Notes under the pieces: model-generated
Told to the model about the DNA's origin: nothing
Databases searched by the model: none
What the model saw: the letters and a program-made list of their open reading frames with translations, nothing else
Shown: piece by piece, positions 1 through 5,702 of the stretch
How positions within the stretch are numbered: position 1 is the stretch's first letter
Layout: every line of letters begins with the position of its first letter
Assembly: GCA_027064085.1 (NCBI GenBank)
Contig: JAMOQH010000092.1
Coordinates: 1 to 10,908, forward strand
DNA from: a bacterium
Lineage (GTDB): Bacteria > UBP6 > JAFGXH01
Length of the DNA stretch: 10,908 nucleotides
Direction of reading: 5' to 3'
Translations under genes and position numbers: made by a program

Positions 1-117
1 TCTGCAATGCAACAAACAGTTCAGTATTTATCTTTTTTGATTGCAACAATATTTTTTGTTGGAGCAGCCATCATTGATGCAATAATAGTAAACTCTAAAA
101 AAAAGGAGGATAAATGA
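1..117 (+). CDS. C-terminal tail of a membrane protein (partial)
   Basis: The first reading frame is open from the window edge to a TGA at 115-117 and gives 38 residues. They contain one strongly hydrophobic segment (about residues 9-29, including FLIATIFFVGAAIIDAIIV) followed by a short charged tail, SKKKEDK. This looks like the last transmembrane helix and cytoplasmic tail of an inner-membrane protein. The stop overlaps the ATG of the next gene (114-116), and the AAGGAGG ribosome-binding site of that gene lies inside this frame at 103-109, so the two genes are probably translationally coupled in one operon. The family cannot be named from so short a piece. Confidence 0.6.
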   Translation, partial: SAMQQTVQYLSFLIATIFFVGAAIIDAIIVNSKKKEDK

Positions 118-428
118 GGAAATTATTTTTTTTATTTTTATTATTATTTTTATTTATTGGCTGTAATTCTAAATGGGAATATAAAACAGTAAAGATAGCA
201 ACATCTGAAATAAATTCAAGAAATGGAAGTGCTGCAATGAAATATTCATCTATAGATATTAGTGATGATACCTTAAATGTATATGGAAAAGAGGGGTGGG
301 AGCTTGTTAACACATATCTAGAGATGGAAACTGCTTTTCCTAATTTTGGAGACAGTAAATATGTTACAGGAATAAGAGAGAATATTAGACCACAATTACT
401 TGTATTAATCTTCAAAAAGAAACTTTAG
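114..428 (+). CDS. Small lipoprotein with a DUF4177-like domain
   Basis: This 104-residue protein starts with a Lys/Arg-poor, Phe/Leu-rich signal and a lipobox ending FIGC. Cys17 is the predicted lipidation site and the mature protein begins CNSKWEYK. The mature part follows the DUF4177 pattern: an opening WEYKTVKI strand, then LNVYGKEGWELV at about residues 56-67, and a closing hydrophobic strand, LVLIFKKKL. Asn at +2 after the lipid Cys does not suggest inner-membrane retention, so an outer-membrane lipoprotein is likely. The start is fixed by AAGGAGG at 103-109 and by the ATGA overlap with the upstream membrane protein. DUF4177 proteins have no established biochemical role, so none is assigned. 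The antisense open frame over this gene is a shadow. Confidence 0.8.
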   Translation: MRKLFFLFLLLFLFIGCNSKWEYKTVKIATSEINSRNGSAAMKYSSIDISDDTLNVYGKEGWELVNTYLEMETAFPNFGDSKYVTGIRENIRPQLLVLIFKKKL

Positions 429-432
429 AATA

Positions 433-465
433 AAAGGAGAAAAAATGTCGCCAATCTACCCCTAA
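433..465 (+). pseudogene. Orphan ribosome-binding site and start codon, 6-codon stub
   Basis: An excellent Shine-Dalgarno site (AAAAGGAG, about 433-440) stands at normal spacing before an ATG at 445, but the frame reads only MSPIYP and stops at 463-465. The 18 bases from 430 to 447 are identical to the initiation region of the exported helical-repeat gene at 7051-7068, which shows that this is a typical start site of the genome. The simplest reading is that the body of a third gene of the upstream operon was lost and foreign sequence joined at the ATG. A genuine short leader peptide is possible but less likely. Confidence 0.45.
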
Positions 466-500
466 AAACGGTGTTTTTGAGTATTTTCGGAGATTGACGG
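448..500. repeat. Nested inverted-repeat element next to the cas remnant
   Basis: Outer arms CAATCT (452-457) and AGATTG (491-496) pair perfectly. After one mismatch, the flanking bases 448-450 and 498-500 also pair, with one G-U. Inside lies a second perfect hairpin, AAAAAC (464-469), loop GGT, GTTTTT (473-478). The element contains CG dinucleotides and C runs that are rare in the rest of the window. Its shape recalls self-complementary segments I associate with the flanks of some CRISPR-cas loci, but that link is inference. It could also be a stray hairpin or an RNA structure. Confidence 0.4.
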
Positions 501-519
501 AAAACTATCTGAAAAATAA

Positions 520-609
520 ATTGTATTTAATAACTACTCTTTACAAGAGCTTGATAAATACTCGCAAAAAGATAATTATAAATCAAGAATTTATTGCTTT
601 TTATGCTAA
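520..609 (+). pseudogene. Possible gene fragment without a start codon
   Basis: Between an in-frame TAA at 517-519 and a TAA at 607-609 there are 29 sense codons whose translation (including YSLQELDKYSQKDNYK and ending RIYCFLC) has a balanced, protein-like composition. No ATG, GTG or TTG start lies in this frame and no ribosome-binding site precedes it. It may be a fragment of a protein lost during the rearrangement of this region, but I do not recognise the family. A second overlapping frame is also open, so this may be chance in AT-rich DNA. Confidence 0.2.
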
Positions 610-684
610 AAAATAATACAAGTTTCAATTATATTATTTTACCTAAATAGAAGCCATGACAATGGCCAAATGGAGATTTGACAA

Positions 685-712
685 TTAAAGTTATTAATGC
701 TAGGCTTATAAT
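685..712 (+). promoter_or_regulatory. Possible promoter of the cas1 remnant
   Basis: A perfect -10 hexamer TATAAT lies at 707-712. A weak -35 (TTAAAG, 685-690) stands 16 bases upstream. A better -35 match, TTGACA at 678-683, is 23 bases away, which is too far for normal spacing. The ribosome-binding site AGAGGTG (721-727) and the cas1 ATG (734) follow directly. Confidence 0.35.
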
Positions 713-733
713 AAACTATAAGAGGTGTAAATT

Positions 734-1305
734 ATGGCAACAATTTATATAGTTTCTAATTACGGAACCCTTCATAAAAAAGGTGAGACAATAATACTTG
801 AAGATAAAAATGGCCTAAAACAACAATATTTCCACATAAAACAGAACAACTTCTAATATTAGGTAGAACTCATATAACAAGTGAAGCTCTTAATATTTTA
901 ATGCACTATAATATAGATACTGTATTTATGGGAAGAAATGGAAAATTTAACGGTAAATTAGCATTTCAAACAGGAAAAAATGTTTTTTTAAGACAAAAAC
1001 AATTTAAATCAATAGAAAACCATGAATTTTCAGTAAAAATAGCTAAAAATATAGTAAATGCCAAACTACAAAACCAACTTACCATGTTATATAAAACTCA
1101 AAGGAAAGAACAAAATCACAATAACTTAAAAAATATTATTGAAAACATAAAAAACAATAAAAATAAATTAAAAACTGCTGATAAAATAGACTCAATTAGA
1201 GGGTATGAAGGTTATGGAGCAAAACTATTTTTTGATGGTTTTAAATACGGAATATTTCCTGATTGGGCTAAATTTAATGGAAGAAGACTGTATTGTTATT
1301 TTTGA
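734..1305 (+). pseudogene. cas1: cas1 remnant: frameshifted and truncated
   Basis: Intact Cas1 is the integrase that inserts new spacers into CRISPR arrays. The N-terminal domain is clear across two frames: MATIYIVSNYGTLHKKGE with a good ribosome-binding site at 721-727, then, from about 820 in the next frame, TIFPHKTEQLLILGR, ITSEALNILMHYNIDTVFMG and KNVFLRQKQF, all typical of Cas1. Restoring one A in the A-tract 817-820 makes the frame continuous (NGLKTTIFPHKTEQ), so the lesion is most simply a one-base deletion; otherwise translation stops at TAA 854-856. The metal-binding Glu of the RGYEG motif remains (codon 1207-1209). Cas1-like sequence ends after DWAKFNGR (about 1287), and the C-terminal domain with the catalytic His and Asp is absent. 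About 185 of an expected ~330 residues remain. It cannot be a working integrase. A subtype cannot be assigned. Confidence 0.88.
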
Positions 1306-1393
1306 TATCTGCGAAACAGATTGGCAAAAAAGAGAGAAATATGGACCCAAAAAATTTAACGAAGATAGAGATGATATTTTTTTGATTTTATAG
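1277..1393 (+). pseudogene. cas2-like C-terminal fragment fused to cas1
   Basis: The frame ending at TAG 1391-1393 reads, from an ATG at 1277, MEEDCIVIFDICETDWQKRE and then KYGPKKFNEDRDDIFLIL. This fits the end of Cas2: an acidic turn, the strand DCIVIFDI, a KRE.YG segment and a closing DDIFLIL strand. Cas2 is normally about 90 residues, dimerises and bridges Cas1 dimers in spacer integration; only about 38 C-terminal residues are left and the N-terminal ferredoxin-like half is missing. Cas2 normally follows cas1 directly, which fits the order here. The fragment begins where Cas1 homology stops, so the two are joined by one deletion. The Cas2 identification rests on motif resemblance in a short piece. 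Confidence 0.6.
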
Positions 1394-1436
1394 TCACTTA
1401 ACCTAAAGTTTAAGCCCCTGCATTCAGCCCAAAGGT

Positions 1437-1454
1437 AAATCCTTATATGGATTT
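1437..1454. terminator. Small hairpin after the cas remnant
   Basis: Arms AAATCC (1437-1442) and GGATTT (1449-1454) are perfect complements around a six-base loop, 43 bases after the cas2-like stop. No T-run follows, so terminator function is weakly supported. The rest of 1394-1568 shows no gene, no direct repeats and no CRISPR array. Confidence 0.25.
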
Positions 1455-1568
1455 GAATATTCTTTGAAATCTTTATTCTTAATTAATGACACAAGCATGA
1501 TTTTAGCCTAAAGAAATATAATAATTTACTTTTTACACTAGCCTTAATATTAATATGATAAAAATCAC

Positions 1569-1958
1569 CTATTTTACTAACTTCTCAACTATAGGGATAT
1601 CAGCTTTAGCCCAATCTAAAGTATTTAATTCGGTTTTTAATAACCACTTATAAGCTATATGTTCTGTTAATGTTAAATCACTAGTTTTCACATTACATAT
1701 ATAACTATGCATAGTTATTTCAAAATCAGTATATTTATGATTTACTGTTAAAAACTTCTCTTTTACAATGATATCTATTTTTAATTCTTCTTGAATTTCT
1801 CTTTTTAGTGCTTCAATTTCGGTTTCTTGGGCTTCTACTTTACCACCAGGAAATTCATACTTATAAGAAGTATATTCAAATTTAGTTTTTCCTCTTTGTA
1901 CAGCTAAAATTTGATTTTCATAAAAAATTATTGCCGCCACTACATTTAAATGCTTCAT
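1569..1958 (-). CDS. MutT/Nudix hydrolase, probably (oxidised) nucleoside triphosphate pyrophosphatase
   Basis: This 129-residue protein has the compact MutT fold pattern. It opens with the strand KHLNVVAAIIFYENQILAVQRG, followed by KYEFPGGKVE and a Nudix box at residues 39-61 (G39 x5 E45 x7 R53 E54 I55 Q56 E57 E58). The Gly normally present near the end of the box (EExG) is Lys60 here. The metal-binding Glu residues are intact. HKYTDFEITMHSYIC and the C-terminal LDWAKADIPIVEKL resemble MutT/NudG enzymes, which hydrolyse 8-oxo-dGTP or modified CTP to the monophosphate. The length equals that usual for MutT. I chose the second of two adjacent ATGs (1958) because GGAG at 1963-1966 sits four bases before it; the frame could be extended to a TTG at 1970, which I reject. 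It has its own promoter (1982-2009). Exact substrate is not decidable. Confidence 0.85.
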   Translation of the reverse strand: MKHLNVVAAIIFYENQILAVQRGKTKFEYTSYKYEFPGGKVEAQETEIEALKREIQEELKIDIIVKEKFLTVNHKYTDFEITMHSYICNVKTSDLTLTEHIAYKWLLKTELNTLDWAKADIPIVEKLVK

Positions 1959-1981
1959 CATGCTCCACAAGATAAAACTAT

Positions 1982-2009
1982 ATTATAATTAGTTAGATTC
2001 AAAAATCAA
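1982..2009 (-). promoter_or_regulatory. Promoter of the Nudix gene
   Basis: On the minus strand, TTGATT (2004-2009) is followed after 16 bases by a perfect TATAAT (1982-1987). Transcription would start near 1975, giving a leader of roughly 17 bases that just contains the GGAG site. The palindrome AGAGCTCT (2011-2018) lies immediately upstream. Confidence 0.6.
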
Positions 2010-2087
2010 GAGAGCTCTAAAAGTTTCAATGATAATGTTTTATAGAATTAAGTAATCTTCTAATGGAGTTGTGAAAATAAACAAAAA

Positions 2088-3569
2088 CTATTTAGTTAAT
2101 ATTTTTCTAATTGCTAATTCCCATCTTTCTAAAGTGGTTTCAACATATTCGTTTGGAGAAGGATAATATGCCTTATCAAGTGCCCACTTTTCCTGAATTT
2201 CATCTAATCCTTTAAAAATACCTGTTGCAAGCCCTGCAAGCATAGCTGCCCCAAGAGCAGTTGTTTCAATACTTTTTGGTCTTTCTAGTGTTACATTTAA
2301 AATATCTGCCTGAAACTGAATAAGCAAATTATTTAAACTAGCTCCACCATCAACTTTTAACTTAATCAAATCTAAATGAGTATCCTTTTCCATAGCTTTT
2401 AGTAATTCATAGTTTTGTAATGCAATTGCCTCTAACACTGCTCTTGCAATATGACTTCTATTAGTATTTCGGCTAATTCCGTAAATCATTCCTTGTAAAT
2501 CAGCTCTCCAGAAAGGAGCTCCTAAACCCGTTAAAGCAGGAACAATTACAACTCCTCCATTATCTTCAACTTTATTTGCTAATTCCTCAATTTCTGGAGC
2601 ATCATCAATAAAATTTATACCATCTCTAATCCACTGAACCAAAGCACCTGCAATAAACGCACTACCCTCTATTGCATAGGTGGTTTTTCCTTTTAGTTTC
2701 CATGCAACAGTTGTTAATAATCTATTTTTAGACTTAACAATTTCATCACCTGTATTCATTAAGATAAAAGAACCTGTTCCATAAGTACATTTACCCTCTC
2801 CTTCTTTAAAACAAGCCTGTCCAAAAAGTGCTGATTGCTGGTCTCCTGCTATCCCTGCTATCGCTATTCCATCAGGTAAAAAATCTAAGCCTTCCGTATA
2901 GCCATAAATTTCAGAACTTTCTGATATTTTGGGTAAAATTGACTTATCTATTCCTAATAACGAACATAATTCATTGTCCCATTGTAAGTTTTCAAGGTCC
3001 ATAAGCATATATCTTGATGCATTTGATACATCAGTAACATGAACTTTTTTATTACTTAACCTATAAGCTAAAAATGTATCTATTGTTCCTGCTATAGCTT
3101 CCTTTTTCTCTATTGCCTCTTTTACAGAATCAACATTTTTTATCATCCATCTTATTTTGGTTCCACTAAAATATGGGTCAAGCAAAAGCCCTGTTTTATC
3201 ACTTATTTTACTTTCATAACCCTTTTCTTTTAATAAATCACAATATTGAGCTGTCCTTCTATCTTGCCATACTATAAAATTATGATAATGCTCACCTGTA
3301 TTTTTATTCCATATAGAAACAGTTTCCCTTTGATTTGTAATACCTATTGCTTTTATTTTACTTACATCAATTTTTGATTCATCAATTACAAATTTCACTG
3401 ATTTTTTTACAGAATCCCAAATATCTTCTGGATTATGTTCAACCCAGCTCATTTGTGGAAATATTTGAGGGTATTCAAAATTCTTTTTAGCTATTATTTT
3501 TAAATTTGCATCAATAAGTAAAGCTGTTGAGCCTGTTGTTCCTTGATCAATAGACAGTATATATTTCAT
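2088..3569 (-). CDS. glpK: Glycerol kinase
   Basis: The enzyme phosphorylates glycerol with ATP to sn-glycerol-3-phosphate in the cytoplasm. The protein is full length (493 residues) and has the FGGY-kinase hallmarks: phosphate-binding DQGTTGST (8-15), glycerol-contacting NQRET (79-83), WQDRRT (101-106), FGGY signature 1 beginning YFSGTK (133-145), catalytic Asp243 in AGDQQSALFGQ, CTYGTGSF (261-268), and FGGY signature 2 from G360 to E380. The start is set by TTTGGAGAAAATATG. The loop corresponding to the fructose-1,6-bisphosphate site of the E. coli enzyme (GGKGGTR) is replaced by EGLDFLPDGIAI, so that feedback control is probably absent. No glpF, glpD or glp regulator is adjacent: the gene is a single unit with its own promoter (3599-3627), divergent from argS. 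Confidence 0.97.
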   Translation of the reverse strand: MKYILSIDQGTTGSTALLIDANLKIIAKKNFEYPQIFPQMSWVEHNPEDIWDSVKKSVKFVIDESKIDVSKIKAIGITNQRETVSIWNKNTGEHYHNFIVWQDRRTAQYCDLLKEKGYESKISDKTGLLLDPYFSGTKIRWMIKNVDSVKEAIEKKEAIAGTIDTFLAYRLSNKKVHVTDVSNASRYMLMDLENLQWDNELCSLLGIDKSILPKISESSEIYGYTEGLDFLPDGIAIAGIAGDQQSALFGQACFKEGEGKCTYGTGSFILMNTGDEIVKSKNRLLTTVAWKLKGKTTYAIEGSAFIAGALVQWIRDGINFIDDAPEIEELANKVEDNGGVVIVPALTGLGAPFWRADLQGMIYGISRNTNRSHIARAVLEAIALQNYELLKAMEKDTHLDLIKLKVDGGASLNNLLIQFQADILNVTLERPKSIETTALGAAMLAGLATGIFKGLDEIQEKWALDKAYYPSPNEYVETTLERWELAIRKILTK

Positions 3570-3598
3570 ATTTTCTCCAAATCATAAAATTCAAAGCT

Positions 3599-3627
3599 AT
3601 TTTATTAATTATTGTAAATTTTTGCAA
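3599..3627 (-). promoter_or_regulatory. Promoter of glpK
   Basis: On the minus strand, TTGCAA (3622-3627) is followed after 17 bases by TAAAAT (3599-3604). Transcription would begin near 3592, about 23 bases before the glpK start. The geometry matches the DUF523 gene promoter at 6873-6901, which has the same -35 hexamer. No clear operator is seen. Confidence 0.55.
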
Positions 3628-3711
3628 GAATTTTAAGGTAATTTTATATTTAATGATAAAAACCCAAAATTTTAATTATTTTTTTATTATTTTACTCCAT
3701 TTCTTTTTTTA

Positions 3712-3740
3712 TTGATTTAATATATTAAATTTGTTAAATA
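3712..3740 (+). promoter_or_regulatory. Possible promoter of argS
   Basis: TTGATT (3712-3717) is followed after 17 bases by TAAATA (3735-3740). The start point would be near 3747, leaving a leader of about 34 bases that includes the argS ribosome-binding site GGAGG (3771-3775). The DNA is so AT-rich here that other promoter-like pairs exist upstream. Confidence 0.4.
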
Positions 3741-3749
3741 TGAGGAGTT

Positions 3750-3794
3750 ATGAATATCATAACTATATTTGGAGGTAATTATGAACTATTTTAA
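3750..3794 (+). CDS. Possible 14-codon upstream ORF overlapping argS start
   Basis: GAGGAG (3742-3747) precedes an ATG at 3750, and the frame reads MNIITIFGGNYELF before a TAA at 3792-3794, 14 bases into argS in another frame. If transcribed, its translation would run over the argS ribosome-binding site and start. The Shine-Dalgarno spacing is short (two bases), and the best promoter candidate would start transcription within this site. It has no Arg codons, so a classical arginine attenuator is not indicated. Confidence 0.25.
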   Translation: MNIITIFGGNYELF

Positions 3795-5463
3795 AGATAT
3801 ACTTGCAGTTTCTCTAAGCAAAGAAATTGAAACTTTTACAAAAAACGAGTTATTAGAACTAATAGAGGTGCCAGACCCAAAAATGGGAGACTTAGCTTTT
3901 CCATGTTTTAAACTTGCAAAAGTTTTTAGAAAAGCACCACATATGATTTCTAAAGAATTAGTAGAAAAATTGAATTTTAATGATGAATTTTCATCAGTTA
4001 AAGCTGTTGGACCTTATATTAATGTTTTTATTAATAATTCAGCTCTTTTAAAATATTTTAAACAAGAATTTACAGATAATAAAATATTGAAACCCTTACC
4101 AAGATTAAATAAAAATATACCTATAGATTATTCATCTCCAAATATTGCTAAACCTATAGCTTTTCATCATATAAGGTCAACAGTAATAGGTAATGCTATT
4201 TCAAATTTATTTGAATTTATTGGCTATGACTTAAAAAGAATAAACTATTTAGGTGATTGGGGCACACAATTTGGTAAATTGTCAGTAGCGTTCAAAAAAT
4301 GGGGAAGTGAAAAGGAACTTGATGAAAAGGGTATAAAACATTTACTTGAAATTTATGTTAAATACCATGAAGAATCAAAAAACGATAAAACACTAGATGC
4401 AGAAGCTAGAAAATTATTTAAACTTACTGAAGACGGAGATGAAGAAGCTTTAGCATTATGGAAACGCTTTAGAGATATTTCAATTAAAGAATTTAATAGA
4501 ATTTATGATATTTTAGGTGTTAAATTTACTCATATTGAAGGAGAAAGTCGCTATGCTCCCGTTTTAAATGAAACAATAGAGCTTATTAAATCCAAAGTTC
4601 ACACAGAAATTTCACAAGGTGCATTAATTATTCCCCTTGAAGAAGAAAATATGCCTCCTGTTTTGCTTAAAAAAATGGACGGAGCTACTTTATATGCAAC
4701 AAGAGATATAGCAGCGGCAATAGATAGATACGAAAGATTTAATTTTGCAAGGTCATTATATGCTGTTGGAAGCCAACAAAAACTATATTTTCAACAATTA
4801 AAAGTTGTTCTTAAAAAAATGGGTTATGACTGGGCTGACAAAATAAAGCATATAGATTTTGGTATGGTAAAAGGAATGTCAACAAGAAAGGGAAATCTTG
4901 TTTTCCTTGAAGATGTTTTAAATGAAGCAATTGCTTTATCAAAAGAAAAAATTCTTGAAAAAGGAAGAGTTCCTGAATCTGAAATAGATGAAGTTGCAAG
5001 AAAAGTTGGTGTTGGAGCTATAATTTTTGGTGATTTAAAAAGTAGTAGAATAAATGATTTTGAGTTTAATTGGGAAGATTTATTAAATTTTTCAGGCTAT
5101 AGTGGCCCTTATGTTCAATACTCATATACAAGAGTTAAATCTATAATGAGAAAATCAGATATTAAAGACTATACTAATGCAGATTTGAGCTTATTAAAAG
5201 AGGATATAGAAATTGAATTAGTAAAAGAATTGTTAAAATTTCCAGAAATAATCCAAAAAGCAGCCGAAAATGATGAACTCTACTTTTTAGCTAAATATTC
5301 TTATTCTATATCTAAATTGATGGCAAATTTTCACAGATTTGTACATGTTCTAAAAGCAGAACCAGAACTTCAAAAAGCAAGATTGTTTTTATTAAGTAAA
5401 GTTGCAGACACAATTCAGACAACATTATCAATATTAGGTATTGAAACTGTTGAAAATATGTAA
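3781..5463 (+). CDS. argS: Arginyl-tRNA synthetase
   Basis: This class I aminoacyl-tRNA synthetase charges tRNA-Arg with arginine. The product has 560 residues, normal for the family: an N-terminal Add-1-type domain (about 1-90), the catalytic Rossmann core (about 115-415) and a DALR anticodon-binding domain (about 437-560) ending in ILGIETVENM. Typical ArgRS motifs are DYSSPNIAKP (116-125), LGDWGTQFG (158-166), GATLYATRDIAAA (301-313) and the KMSKS equivalent GMSTRKGN (365-372). The HIGH motif is unusual: aligned on KP...IRST it reads A127-F128-H129-H130, keeping only the last His. The start is the ATG at 3781 after GGAGG; the frame can be extended to a TTG at 3769, but that overlaps the ribosome-binding site and is rejected. 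The gene is monocistronic and divergent from glpK. Confidence 0.97.
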   Translation: MNYFKDILAVSLSKEIETFTKNELLELIEVPDPKMGDLAFPCFKLAKVFRKAPHMISKELVEKLNFNDEFSSVKAVGPYINVFINNSALLKYFKQEFTDNKILKPLPRLNKNIPIDYSSPNIAKPIAFHHIRSTVIGNAISNLFEFIGYDLKRINYLGDWGTQFGKLSVAFKKWGSEKELDEKGIKHLLEIYVKYHEESKNDKTLDAEARKLFKLTEDGDEEALALWKRFRDISIKEFNRIYDILGVKFTHIEGESRYAPVLNETIELIKSKVHTEISQGALIIPLEEENMPPVLLKKMDGATLYATRDIAAAIDRYERFNFARSLYAVGSQQKLYFQQLKVVLKKMGYDWADKIKHIDFGMVKGMSTRKGNLVFLEDVLNEAIALSKEKILEKGRVPESEIDEVARKVGVGAIIFGDLKSSRINDFEFNWEDLLNFSGYSGPYVQYSYTRVKSIMRKSDIKDYTNADLSLLKEDIEIELVKELLKFPEIIQKAAENDELYFLAKYSYSISKLMANFHRFVHVLKAEPELQKARLFLLSKVADTIQTTLSILGIETVENM

Positions 5464-5485
5464 TTGATTAAGGCCTTTCATAAAC

Positions 5486-5525
5486 AATAAACTGTTTATT
5501 ACAGGCAAAATTTAACTAATTTTGC
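5486..5525. terminator. Hairpins after argS, possible terminator
   Basis: Two inverted repeats lie 23-62 bases after the argS stop: AATAAAC/GTTTATT (5486-5500, almost without a loop) and a clean eight-pair stem GCAAAATT (5505-5512), loop TAACT, AATTTTGC (5518-5525). No classical T-run follows the second, so intrinsic termination is possible but not proven. Confidence 0.35.
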
Positions 5526-5597
5526 TATGCAAAATGGATTTAAATTTTATTCTTCTCTAAAAAATTTTAAATAAAATTATATCTAGCATCCCCCACC

Positions 5598-5626
5598 TTG
5601 ACTATAAAACTTAAATAATGTATTTT
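5598..5626 (+). promoter_or_regulatory. Promoter of the radical SAM gene
   Basis: TTGACT (5598-5603), a near-consensus -35, is followed after 17 bases by TATTTT (5621-5626). Transcription would start near 5633. The 22-bp palindrome at 5645-5666 would then lie just downstream of the start site. Confidence 0.55.
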
Positions 5627-5644
5627 ATCGATATTAAATATGTA

Positions 5645-5666
5645 AGAAATTTTATATAAAATTTCT
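5645..5666. promoter_or_regulatory. Perfect 22-bp palindrome, possible operator or mRNA hairpin
   Basis: The half AGAAATTTTAT (5645-5655) is followed immediately by its exact reverse complement ATAAAATTTCT (5656-5666). It sits about 12-33 bases after the predicted start site and 37 bases before the radical SAM ATG, a position where a bound dimeric repressor or an mRNA stem could block expression. Long perfect palindromes are easier to get by chance in AT-rich DNA, but 11 matched pairs remain notable. Confidence 0.45.
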
Positions 5667-5702
5667 ATACAAATAAATAAATCATCAAATGGAGTAAATA
5701 AA

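Larger units (their letters stand above)
429..733. other. Gene-free interval before the cas1 remnant
   Basis: No intact gene fits between the lipoprotein stop and the cas1 start. The interval holds an orphan ribosome-binding site plus ATG (433-465), a base-paired element with locally raised GC (448-500), a start-less 29-codon open stretch (520-609), a small hairpin with arms GCCAT/ATGGC (653-666) and a possible cas1 promoter (685-712). The mixture of signals without genes suggests a rearranged segment. Confidence 0.7.

Noticed and set aside
95-415. Minus-strand open frame of 106 codons over the lipoprotein gene.
   Set aside because: It is a shadow of a well-supported plus-strand gene with signal peptide, ribosome-binding site and family motif; it has no such support itself.
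901-1305. Independent 134-residue gene starting at the ATG at 901.
   Set aside because: This ATG is internal to Cas1 homology, which continues upstream in the same frame to about 820; no ribosome-binding site is present.
2011-2018. AGAGCTCT palindrome as a glpK terminator.
   Set aside because: An eight-base palindrome without a loop cannot form a useful hairpin and no proper T-run is placed after it on the minus strand.
621-2030. The 9-mer AGTTTCAAT occurs at 621-629 and 2022-2030, resembling the start of some CRISPR repeats.
   Set aside because: The flanking sequence does not match beyond nine bases, spacing is 1.4 kb and one copy lies in an ordinary intergenic region, so there is no repeat array.
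3769-3780. Upstream TTG start for argS adding four residues.
   Set aside because: The extension would consume the GGAGG ribosome-binding site, and the ATG at 3781 has ideal spacing.
4811-4999. Minus-strand open frame inside argS, and similar ones inside the radical SAM gene (5921-6202) and transglycosylase gene (8415-8621, 9134-9355).
   Set aside because: All lie antisense within strongly supported genes and show no motif or start signal.
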